Of a stretch of 64,000 nucleotides of DNA, positions 43,259 through 54,393 are shown in pieces. The position numbers and the translations under genes are program-made. The notes beneath the pieces were generated by a model. It had not been told where the DNA came from, searched no databases, and saw only the letters and a list, made by a program, of their open reading frames with translations. The stretch is from Temnothorax longispinosus (lineage: Eukaryota; Arthropoda; Insecta; Hymenoptera; Formicidae): contig NC_092367.1 of assembly GCF_030848805.1 (NCBI RefSeq), positions 8,401,019-8,465,018 on the forward strand, written 5' to 3'. Each line of letters starts with the position of its first letter. Within the stretch, counting starts at the first letter, position 1.

Positions 43259-44278
43259 TTGGTCCTTCAAGCTGGATCTCTTTCTCGCGTAGAAAACTCC
43301 GCCGACCTTTCGCGCGATTCGCTTAAACATCGCCTAATTATTGTAACTTGTCTCGTCGTCTCGATTAATCGGCAATATTGCAATTTCGCTTGCGCGCGTG
43401 CCATTATTCGACCACTTTCGCCATCGTATCGAGTGATCGGCGCGTGCACGCTTATCCCGCGTGATCGCTCTCGTCCTTCGTCGCACTCGGCCCGTCGTGA
43501 CGAGGAGATCCGCGTAATTGTCTTTTTCATTTTCGCTTGCGCGGGTGCCATTATCTCGATCCATAGATCCATCTCGTTAATCGCTGCAAATTTGTTGCAG
43601 ATATATTGTATCGAATAATCGGCGCATGCACGTGCACCCGTGATATCTCTCGTCCTTCGTCGCACTCGGCACGTCGCGACGAAGATATCCGCGTAATTGT
43701 CGTTTTGCTTGCGCGCACGCCATCATCTCGAGCCCCCTTGCTAATCGCTGCATAATCGTTGCAGCACTTATTAATTCGGAATAAGCGGCGCGTGCACGCT
43801 TCGCCCCGCGTGATCTCTCTCGTCCGTTCGTCGCATCGGCACGTCGAGACAGCTAGAGACATCCGCTGATAATCGTAGATTCGTTGGCGCGCGCGCCATT
43901 ATTCTAAAATTCTGCATAATCGTTGCAGACTTTGTCGTGAAAATTAACATTGCTAAAGACGATCGAATATTCGAGTATGTTCCATCGCCATCGATTGTTT
44001 GTTCGAACTCAAGTCGTCCGCCCCCCCCCCTCGACCTTGGCGAGCGGCGGGGTGTTTTCGCCCCTTTTGGTTGTTTTGCCTCGGAATTTCGAGTTGAGGC
44101 AAGTGAAATTATCGTTAGTTTGCGTATATTTGTGCACGTGTACAACCACGTTCCTTATTACTGGCTGCCATCACCTGACTGCTCTCGACCTTCCTAACCG
44201 AGGCTATCGTGTTGTCATTTGGCTCGCATACGTACCCGCGTGTCTAAATATTACTTTCGCCTGTTCCGATCTTTCAAC
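43259..44278 (+). repeat. BEL leader with 145-177 bp tandem repeats
   Basis: Between LTR and gag, a unit starting cttgcgcgcgtgccattat recurs at about 43388, 43533, 43707 and 43884. Each unit carries ctctcgtccttcgtcgcac and cgcgtaattgt. Short frames on both strands are by-products of the repeats. Confidence 0.7.
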
Positions 44279-44964
44279 ATGTCGAAAGGATGCAAATCGC
44301 GACGCAAACTGTGTGTTCGACGCATGCGAGAGATACATCAATATTCGATGCTCGCGGTAGACAACGTGGCTATATATGAGGCCAACCTTTATCGTTCGTT
44401 ATCCAAAAGTAGCCCAATTAGTTTCGGATTTCGAGAAGGCTCACCTCCAAGTAATACAGGATGCTACTGATAAAGAATTCGCCATCAAAGACGCGATACG
44501 TGACGAGTTTGACAAAATGCGTTTTGCCGTGATAGGGCGGTATGAAAGCTTCTGTCCCGCGCGGGGGACCGATGCGTCTTCGCGGGGTGCGCCGTTCGTG
44601 CATTACTCCGCGATCAAATTACCGAAGATTTCCCTCCCACAGTTCTCGGGTGATCTTGCCCTATGGCCGTCCTTCATCGCTTTATTCGACACAGCGATTC
44701 ACGCGAATCTTAGCGTCTCCGCCATCGAGAAGTTTCAATATTTGTTGGCCTCGTTATCGGGCAAGGCTCTTGGGGTCCTTAAAAATCTGCCTTTGACCGC
44801 GGAAAATTACGTGATCGCGTACGATGCGCTTTGAGAGCGCTATCAGAACGAACGTAAGTTGGCCACGCAGTACTGGCGGTCGTTCGTACACGCCAAGCTG
44901 TTGGTTGCGGATTCCGCCGAATCCCTCCGAGCGTTATTGGACGTATTCACCGAAAACACGCGTG
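44279..44964 (+). pseudogene. gag: BEL/Pao gag (DUF1759-type), broken
   Basis: Starts at the ATG at 44279 (MSKGCKSRRKL). The frame changes near 44390, then the capsid-type region KLPKISLPQFSGD, FDTAIHAN and YLLASLSGKAL is open to 44834. There an in-frame TGA at 44832-44834 interrupts it. The same frame continues (ERYQNERKLATQY, then ALLDVFTENT) to about 44964, where a foldback interrupts. Pol is not found downstream in this window. Confidence 0.8.
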
Positions 44965-45001
44965 ACCTCCCTGGTCCAAAACATGTCCTAGATGTCCTTC
45001 G

Positions 45002-45342
45002 ATGTCCTTAGAACATAGGGACAGATGTCTTATGGATACGTGGGTCAGGAGGACACATGGCCTATGGTGTCAAGGGTATAAAGGACATGTATCTTTACTG
45101 ATGAAGGCCAGAAAGGGCAAGTGTCCTTAGATAGCTGACTGCTGTTCTATCTAAGGACATCTGTCCTTATTAGCTTTCCTAGGAAGGGCACATGTCCTAG
45201 ATGATATCCTGTTTCAGAATACTTGCCCTTTCTGACCTTCATGAGCAAAGATATATGTCCTTTATATTTTTGACACACCATAGGACATGCCCTTCTGACC
45301 TACGTATTCATAGATCCATCTGTCCCTATGTTCTAAGGACAT
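45002..45342. mobile_element. 341-bp foldback inserted in BEL gag
   Basis: Inverted ends atgtccttagaacataggg. Arms of about 150 bp are studded with aggacat and atgtcct words. It lies in the broken gag, whose reading ends at about 44964; exact insertion ends are uncertain. Confidence 0.75.
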
Positions 45343-45692
45343 GGAAAGATATATGTTTTGAATCATTATTAGCAACGATATCGGAGATATTAAAGTCTAT
45401 AAAAAATTTCATGTCGACTATCATTGAAGTTTGTTATCGTTAAAACCACTAATAAATGAATTTATATGGCGCAAAGAAAGAGAGGCATATATGCAGAAAC
45501 TTTGTTGTTTTTCATAAGATATATATGTACGACAACAATGTCGTTATCGGTTTTATTTAATCATCTACAAAACATAATTTGTACATAATTTACGAACAAT
45601 AGAAATTATTATAATTATGCGAATAAAATATATTTAATATATAAAATAGTTGGTTGTTTATATATAATAACACTGTTTATAATAACCCGCCC

Positions 45693-48600
45693 TCAGTCTG
45701 TCTCAAACACATTTGGGAATTCTGTCACGTAATCTGCCTCTTCTGTGTTAATAAATATGGCTTTTTTGTAAACCGTATTGACGTTTTCTAAACTATGACG
45801 TCCATAAACTATTGGTGAACAAGTTTTAATATGTGGACTTTTAGCTCCACAAATATGTCTTACGAGAAATTCATTATTTTCTATATTTATGAAATGTATA
45901 AGAACAAATACCTGTTCTCCTATAAGTATTATTCTTTTAATTATCCCATAAGCACCGCTTGTCAGTATGACTGTTGTATCGTCAGACTTCACTCCTTTCC
46001 TACGGTAACAACTTGCATGGAACTTTGTCCCATCTTTTATCATGCGCTCATAAGTCAGATTTGTCACTTCAATTCCAGCTTCAAAGAATGCATTATTTTC
46101 TTCCTCTGTTAATATAATTGATATGGGTTTATTTAAAAGTGTCACACCATTCACTTTTGATGCAATTGTTACAATTCTGTATGTAAGCAAATATGAACAA
46201 AATGAAATAACACTTTCGCGAGCACCATATACATGTATAGATCTTGGTATATTTTTAAATCTAGAATACTTGTGTGAAATTTGACTCATTACTCCTCTTG
46301 TTCCTTTTACCAAACGTGCTAGAGAACCATTAAATGATTCAAAGCAAAAGAGAGAATTAGTCCACAAAGGTCCCATTAATTTCACACATTTACCAATGTG
46401 AAGAAGGAGGTGAATATTATAATGCATATTCTTCTTTCCATATAAAACTTGAAACTCTGTGACATACTGACTACACATCCATGTTGCCTCATCTAATTCT
46501 TCAGGCTCAATACTATCCTTTAGAAAGGTAAAAAGAACGCTTACTAATATGCAATGATGTTTTAAATACAAAGGTGGGAGAATACCCTTTAAAACTGGCA
46601 AACTGCAAAATAACAGCCATGTTCGCCATTCATTACCTTTCCAATGACATCTGTCTTCAATATTTAAGTCCCGTCTCCTCAATTTAGCAGGCAACTTTAA
46701 TTTTGACAGATTATTATTTACAAGTTGTCTTTTTGCTTTTGACAAATAGTAAGGTGCACCTTTCGATGTGGAATCAAACCATAAGTTTGCAACTGACTTT
46801 ACAACACCTAAGCAAACAGCATGTAACCAATCAATCCCAAAACCAAATACTATGTCAAAATATGTCAAAAGAAATAAGCTACTCAGTCCCTTAACTCCTT
46901 TGATGTCAATTTTAGGGTTATCTTCCTTTAAATTTTCAGCTCTTTTCATGTCAGAACGCATTTCTTCATTTGAACGGTCTTTTACATGAAACAATTTATG
47001 CTGACCATTTTTATCTTTTTGGTCAACCGTGTACTCAAAGCTAAGGTCATTCATGAGCGTCAAATCATTATTAGTCATAACATACTTTGCATGATTATTT
47101 CCTTCATCTAAAACGCACCCTGGATGGTAACAATATCCACAACCCCAATAGCCATTAAATTGTTTGATGCACTGAATCAAAGGCTTAGCAACAGAATCTA
47201 CAATACAATTAAAAACAATTAATTTGCTGTGAATTTTTTCTCCATTTGGTGCTTTCCAATGAAAACCTGATTTGTATAATTGATTTAGTTCTTTCAAAAA
47301 TGGACTAAGAAATGCCAGCATGTTCGGGTCTTTTTTTCCAAACCATAATCCCCCAAGAATAAAATTATTTTGATTAAACCTATATTGAGGTGGTAGCTCA
47401 TTTAAACGCATTATTATTGGCCAGTTTGTGTTCTTTGTACTGTTATAAATAGAAATACCGTCTGTCGAAATACAACAACTTAGATTGAATGGACTAGAAA
47501 GAAAGTTGTCATTTTTGCAAAGTTCCTTGTATTTTTCACTGTCATAAATATCTGTAATTTTTTCCCCAGACTCCCTATTTCAGCGATAGTTTAATAATTC
47601 TATGATATCTGGTGTTGTTTCTAGCAGGTCCACAATTTGTGAACGAAGTGAAAGAGTTATAAAAAAAGATCCATTATTTAAGTTAAAAACAGTGCACATC
47701 TTCGAACATACTGGACAAGGGCAAACCCTAATCTCATTTCCTAGCTGCTTTATGTCACCAATATACGCCTCACAATCAGAGCAATAAAGGTGCACTCTGT
47801 ATGGAAGGTTACTTCCAAAAGTTTTCTTGAACCAATATTCACTAGTAGGAATCACATCTTCTTCAAAGAGACAGTTTATAAGCTTACATAAATCTTGCAT
47901 TGCTACAGTTGAAAGGCTATGTCGAAGTGAGAAAGTAAGAATCATGAGCATACATTCAAATTTTGTTGTTGCAAAACCATCTTTAAATTTCCTTTGAAGG
48001 TCTGGATTCTGTTGTAAATTGGAACCATTATACTCCTCATCCGAATTGCTGTCATCCACACTTGACTCAGCAGATGAATTGCTGTCATCCACACTTGACT
48101 CAGCAGATGAAATAGGATAGCTTGAAGATTCCTTACAAACATAAACACAAGAGATAAAAATGTGTTATATATAACAAAGGAATTTCAAATAGTACAAAAG
48201 ATTGACGTTTAACATAGCATAATATTACGGTAATATTACAATGAGATTGAAATATTACAAAAATATTTTTGAGATATTGCATTGTAATATTACTATTATA
48301 TTAATTAATAATAACAGTAATATTACTGATATGGAATAACGCTAATTATATTTAAATGTAATAATTCAACAATATTTGTATTATGTACTATTACAGCTAT
48401 TTTGCTGCAATATTACATTGCTGTGTGGGATGTACACACTTTATCAGTTAAGATTACATCACTAAACCTTGATTTTCCACTTACTTGAAGATCATTGTCA
48501 GAATCAGATACATCTTTGTTCATTTCATTTGTTAAAAATACTTCTTGAGGTTGCTCATGCACAGAAGAAATATGTCCATCTTCCATTCCATCTGATTCGT

Positions 48601-49015
48601 CCCCATCATGCTCTCTTTCATCGTGCTGGTTACAATTCTGAAAATAATCAATTATCTTAAGTAATAGTGAAGTTATAATTTAAGAAAATAATCTTCTTTT
48701 CAGAAAATATACAATAATTAAAAAAAATGTATATTTTTACAAATAACTTTTTTGTTAAGATTTTTATTTTAACAAAAAATAATGGTTAAAAATTTTCTTG
48801 TTAAAACATTGATTTTAACTAACCTGTTCACAACCAGCACTTAATATGTACTGGCGATCTTCTTGTGGTTGAATATTATTTGCAACTTCTTGAAAATTCT
48901 GTCTGTTCTGTTCTTGTTGCTCCAATCTGAGTCTTGTAGATCTCGGAAGTACGGGATTTAATGAGGTTAAATATCCTCTATATCGTTTTTTTGGCAGAGA
49001 ATGATCGTTCTCCAT
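45693..49015 (-). pseudogene. CACTA/EnSpm-like transposase, three exons, one nonsense codon
   Basis: The ATG at 49015 opens exon 1 (49015-48824, donor gttagt). Exon 2 is 48637-48485 (acceptor cag, donor gtaagt) and exon 3 is 48131-45693. All exons join in phase 0, giving about 927 codons. Exons 1-2 are basic, then acidic. Exon 3 has a zinc-like CSDCEAY...CPCPVCSKMC (about 47790-47700), then FNCIVDSVAKPLIQC, YWGCGYCYHPG, and FGIDWLHAVCLGVVKSVANLWF, matching the insect CACTA (transposase family 21-like) pattern. The C-terminal domain from about residue 600 is unassigned. The only lesion I see is TGA at 47582-47580. The terminal inverted repeats were not identified. Confidence 0.7.
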
Positions 49016-50279
49016 CTCAAAGAACAAATCTTGATTGCGATATTTATGATCCTAAATTTTTTTATGAAAATGAATCACGACCGTAGAAAGTGTCAAATTA
49101 AGGCTGTGTTCGTCTTGACTTTTAGGCTGCGTTCGTCTTAATTATCGACGAGTGTCGACAGACGAGCGCGCCACACATACGTATGTATACGCTTTTTTAC
49201 ATGCGCAGGGAGCGTGCGCAGAGGCTCGAAATTGGGCTGCGGTCGGAAACGTCACCCGAGTGTGCCCGAGTGCACACGAGTATACTCCCTTCTCTTTCTA
49301 TCTCAGCGAGTTAGAAGGAGAAGGGAGTATACCCGTGTGTACCCGTTGGTATCGCTGTGTCGAGGAGCCTTAAATCAACCGCGCGATGAAACAAGCGAGA
49401 AGAGAGTTCGATAATCAATTGCCTACATAGGATTGCGGTACTAATAACGAAACTATCATCGTGTGCCACTCTTGGACAACGCTGCATTAAATCAAGTAAA
49501 CATATCGTCTTTACTTTTGTGACAAACCAAGATGTGTGTCTCAAATTAAGAACTTCAAACAGATCGAGATGTGAACATTTTTTGTGCCATAGGGCCGGTC
49601 TCACAGTCTCCGATTAACGTGATTCTCTGATTAAACTCACTCTTCGTCTCTTTCTAGGGGGATAGTTAGAAAGAGATGCAGAGTGAGTTTAATCGGAGAA
49701 TCACGTTAATCGGAGACTGTGAGACCGGCCCTTAGCGTTATATAATTAACTGCATGGTCGATATGTCTTTTGATAAATAAAGATTAACTTCGATTCACGC
49801 ACGATTTACACACATCAAAATACAATATACAATCAATGTATATGTGCTCATTATAAAATATAGATTTATATTAATATTTATTTTCATATATTTACACATT
49901 TATACAGTACCACAGTATTCTGTAGATTCCTTAAAATAAATTTTAAGACAAAAGTCTTATTATAAAAATTTTGAGGTTACAATAATTTTTAAATAGGAAA
50001 CGACTATGTTATTCGTAAAATATGATCGCTTCTCATTAAAAAACATTTTTAACCTTGACATTTTAATATTAGGATTTTTGTTTTAAAATGTTCTAAGAAA
50101 TCTGATATTACAGAAATATACGGTGATTTTTTGGACTTCTATAAAATATATACTTGTATATTTTATATATATTTACATATTTATATCTCGTTTCTAGCAT
50201 AACGTGTCAAGATAACGTGTTGGCAACAAAGTGAGTTGTGTTTGAAACAGCCACTAATCTGATATCGCATTGTCATACT
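49016..50279. other. Intergenic region with two hairpins
   Basis: A hairpin at about 49268-49345 (cgagtatactcccttctc and complement) and a 142-bp foldback at 49591-49732 (ends agggccggtctcacag). The remainder is AT-rich, without a coding signal. Confidence 0.55.
49591..49732. mobile_element. 142-bp foldback MITE
   Basis: Arms of about 60 bp, agggccggtctcacagtctc through ttaaactcact, pair almost perfectly around a pyrimidine-rich loop. Non-coding. Confidence 0.85.
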
Positions 50280-50316
50280 TATTATTTTTTTGTACTATTT
50301 GTGGATTAAGTTGACA

Positions 50317-52844
50317 ATGTGGTGCTGGGTTAAGTTTGTGACTGACAAGTCAGAAATGATGAGACCTTTGAAATTTTTTGAAAATTTTGAAACTATTAAA
50401 TTGGAAAAAATAAAGAGTACCAGGTGTTCTGGTCCAAAGAGGACGCCGATACTCCAGAAAAGCAACTCAAGAAAGAAGGGAAAATTTTACACGTAGATAA
50501 TATTAAAAAAAGGAATAGTAAAAAACCCATTCCAGGGTATTATCGGGCAGTACTGCTACAATTTGCTGGTAAGTTTCCTTATATATCATTATTCGTGCAA
50601 GCTAATTTTAACTTTTCTTTTGTAACTTACCGGTTTACTTTATGCTCATCAGAAACTGTCGAAGAATTAGAAAATCCCTAATTGAAAAGAGGGTGTCTTT
50701 TCCATTAAAACCAAAGTTAGATAGCTACGCACAAGTCGAGAAAGTAAGTTATGCCATATCCAACTGATTTTTTTTGCTTTTCAAGATTTTTTAAAATACA
50801 GTATGTGAAAGTAAAATATAATATAAGAGCACAATAATAAACAGCATAACATATTGCCGAATGTTATTTCTTCGAATTTTTTACTTACAGATATAGTTTA
50901 TTTATAGGCATTAAAGTATGGGTGTTTCTTGGTAGTGCAAACATACAAAATCTCTTGCATTGAACTTTAGCAAAGTTAATGATTAATATTTTTCGCAATA
51001 AATTTCATTATTTAAATGAGATGCTTATATAAGTATCAAAATTACATCAATTTATATTGGTTAAAAAAAAAAAAAGCGTCTTGACGATAATCGAACCAAA
51101 TCGTGGTCGTATTGTCGTCTTGGCGATTATAATGGCCAGTAGACTCGATTATTAATATTTCCATTGTTGTTTATTATTTGACTGGCAAAGTAAAAGTGAT
51201 TTATTCTGTTTTAATGATTAACTTTCATGATTTGTATTATAGAATATAACTTCAAAGGAAAAGATGATGAGTAATTCTAGAAAGAGAAATATTTCTGTGT
51301 TGATTGGAGATAGCCAAGAACTGAGCTCTTTCAATGGTGATAAGGATGCATCTTCGAGTACAAAAAAATCGCAGAAAAAAGAAACACAAGATATAAACTT
51401 CAATATGAAAATCAAGAGAAAAAAATGAAAGCTTTGAATCAGGAAGTGGACGAACTTAAAATCAAACTTCAAAAGGAAACTGATAGTAAAGAGAACGCTT
51501 TAGAAAAACTCAAAAATTGGAAAACAGTCATGAAGTTTTAGAAGAAGAAGTACAAACTTTGAGATCCTTGAATTATGAGTTGCAAAGAAAATTAGTTACC
51601 ACCACCAATCCAAATAAAACAGTAATGCCTACACTTATTGAAAATCAAACTCCTACTCCTGTTTTATCACCTATCAAGGAAGATCCATATTTGAATATTG
51701 AACAGGCAGTGATGAATAGTAATGAAAAAACAGCACAATCATTTATTTTATGTGAAGAAGTATTATTTCTTTTTAATTTTTGTGTAAGCAATATTAATGT
51801 ATTTAATTTGATAACAAATTAAGAGTACATATTTTTTCTTATTTATTAGGTTCTTGAAACATCTCCAGAGCAAAACTCATCAACAATCTCAATCCATACT
51901 AGTGTTCAGAAAACCCAACCACTGGCATCAATGGTATGACTTCTTAAAGTATTTTATTAAGTAATTGAACAATTTGTATTGCATAATTTGAGTTAAGAAA
52001 AATATTAATAGCTTGGTTTATAATTTTATTATTTTTAGAGTTCTGTCAATATAGAAGAGAGCGCTATAAATATTAGTCATGAAACACCTGTGATCATTGT
52101 TCCTCCGGCTTCGACTTTTCAAGAAACACCAGAAACACCATCATATCCAAATGTAAGTGGTTCTATACCGCGTTCACGGAGAGAACGACCACGCGCAGCT
52201 TTTGGTAGAGTAACTTGAGCCCGGTTACTCAATATGTATTTTTGTTCTGCTTTTACATTTTTTCTTTTATTTTAAGGACTGTATGTTGACAAAAAAACAG
52301 TACGAGATCGCAAAGAAGACAGCTAAGTTTGGTGAACTAGGGGATTCTCAATTTACAAAGAACTTGGCTGATGTTCTTTGGGAGCGTGAAAAACTGGCTC
52401 TTCGATCAGTAACTGGAGCACGTTCACGCAAGAAGGGAGAAGATGGAGCAGAAAACGAAGAGGAGCCAAGACCAGCTTGTACACCAGAGAAAAGAGCCTG
52501 CATAAAACGTTAGTTACTACAATGTTTCTCATCATATATCATAATTAACCAAATTTCCATGAGTCTTGTAAAAAATAATATAGTTTTATACTCTTAATTA
52601 TATTGATTTATTGCTTTAAAACTGGTTCTAAATTTTTTGTGTCGGTTCAGCATATGCCATATAACATACATATTTTAAGATTTTTTTTATTTTAGATGTA
52701 TAACGTCATTTTTTCTCTTTCAGAGCTTTTCAGTTTTCGTATGAATGAAGAGGAAGTGGAACTGAAGAGCACTCTATTGAAGGAGAATCGTCTCGCTCGA
52801 GCTTCAAAGATAACAAATATCTTAAAGCTAAAATCGGAACTGTG
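50317..52844 (+). pseudogene. BEN-domain protein gene, seven exons, with frameshifts
   Basis: Exons inferred from splice signals and open frame: 50317-50568, 50653-50743, 51243-about 51757, 51850-51936, 52038-52153, 52276-52507 and 52725-52844 (stop TGA). The middle is coiled coil (ALNQEVDELKIKLQ, LENSHEVLEEEV) and Ser/Thr/Pro-rich. Exons 6-7 carry a BEN-like fold: FGELGDSQFTKNLADVLW, then REKLALRSVTGAR, then TPEKRACIKRLFSFR. BEN domains bind DNA or chromatin proteins. Frame changes near 50420, 50685 and 51425-51540 suggest a pseudogene or a poor assembly. An aataaa follows at 52865. It is read divergently from the CACTA gene, and could be cargo of that element or a host gene. Confidence 0.5.
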
Positions 52845-52927
52845 AGGTCACAGTTAGGCCTTAAATAAAAAACATTATATTAACTACCTTTATTTTTTTT
52901 TCACACACACACACACAATTACAATTA

Positions 52928-53520
52928 GCAGTGATACTTGACACATACAGCAATCATAATGGCCAATATAATCATCAGCATCCTTACATCTCAGCAATGG
53001 TCAACAATAGATCTCTGCATTACGATCACGATCGCGACGGCACTCATACGCAACTCGCAGGTTGTGAAGCAAAGTTGAGAAACTTAGAACATGATACACA
53101 TTTAGCTATAAGATACGAAAGAGAGCTAACTGTTTTTCCACGGATACGCCACAAAGCAGCATGGAAGCAATGCTTTCAAGTGAATCAAGTTAAGCTTCCA
53201 CAGGATATTACATTGGAATTTCTGCTACCACGGTGATCTGTCTGACAATCATGAATATATTATCATTCGTTTGTTTGAATTAGACTTACCCAGATGATCC
53301 TAAGGATCAAGAAGACAGATCACAAATTGTGCCATCAGTAGCTCTATGACGCACCACAAGAAACGTATAGAAGATCCGAAGCAATCTAGTATGAGTGGAA
53401 TAATAAAACTTTTCCTACTGATAGTTGGTGCGCTCTTTTTAATAGCTTGTGTTATCATGGCCATTATATTTTACCAAAAGCATCAGGAAAATAGTAGAAA
53501 ACGATTTTTACTAACAATAA
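52928..53520 (+). pseudogene. LMAN2: Retropseudogene of a VIP36/LMAN2-type L-type lectin
   Basis: An intronless stretch encodes the second half of an L-type lectin of the ER-Golgi cargo-receptor family. It has YSNHNGQYNHQHPYISAMVN and LHYDHDRDGTHTQLAGC (carbohydrate-recognition region), then DLSDNHEYIIIRLFELDLP. Next, in another frame, come a hydrophobic transmembrane segment (LFLLIVGALFLIACVIMAIIF) and a short cytoplasmic tail QKHQENSRKRF. Frames change at about 53200, 53290 and 53345. The N-terminal part is missing. Lack of introns across domains normally split by them, and the many lesions, indicate a processed copy. No poly-A tail is clear. Confidence 0.75.
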
Positions 53521-53893
53521 GTCAGATTTTAGGTAGTGTATGTGTGTGTCTTGAGCGTCGCAGCTTACCGATTTCTCTTCTATCGAGATTTTTTGTATAC
53601 AAAGCGTAAATTACGAATGCTCATAAAAACTGTCTTTATTTGGTTTCTATTAAAAAATTAGTATAATTTTTTTTTTTTTCTATAAGAATAAAAGTCTTCA
53701 AGGTAAAGGAAAGACGTGTATGTGTGTGTGTGTGTGTGTGGTGTGTATGTATGTGAATAGAAGTATTCTAATTCCAATATTTGCAGAATGTTGCCCCATT
53801 GGATTAATTGGTCGATGTCATTGATTGAGCTCAATATACATTTATTTGATGTTATTATAGTCATACATATCTTCATGTCCTTAGGTCGTATAT

Positions 53894-54393
53894 NNNNNNN
53901 NNNNNNNNNNNNNNNNNNNNNNNNNNNNNNNNNNNNNNNNNNNNNNNNNNNNNNNNNNNNNNNNNNNNNNNNNNNNNNNNNNNNNNNNNNNNNNNNNNNN
54001 NNNNNNNNNNNNNNNNNNNNNNNNNNNNNNNNNNNNNNNNNNNNNNNNNNNNNNNNNNNNNNNNNNNNNNNNNNNNNNNNNNNNNNNNNNNNNNNNNNNN
54101 NNNNNNNNNNNNNNNNNNNNNNNNNNNNNNNNNNNNNNNNNNNNNNNNNNNNNNNNNNNNNNNNNNNNNNNNNNNNNNNNNNNNNNNNNNNNNNNNNNNN
54201 NNNNNNNNNNNNNNNNNNNNNNNNNNNNNNNNNNNNNNNNNNNNNNNNNNNNNNNNNNNNNNNNNNNNNNNNNNNNNNNNNNNNNNNNNNNNNNNNNNNN
54301 NNNNNNNNNNNNNNNNNNNNNNNNNNNNNNNNNNNNNNNNNNNNNNNNNNNNNNNNNNNNNNNNNNNNNNNNNNNNNNNNNNNNNNNNNNNNN
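53894..54393. other. Assembly gap (500 N)
   Basis: Exactly 500 N. It adjoins the left end of the DNA transposon at 54394, so its left target-site flank cannot be read. Confidence 1.
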
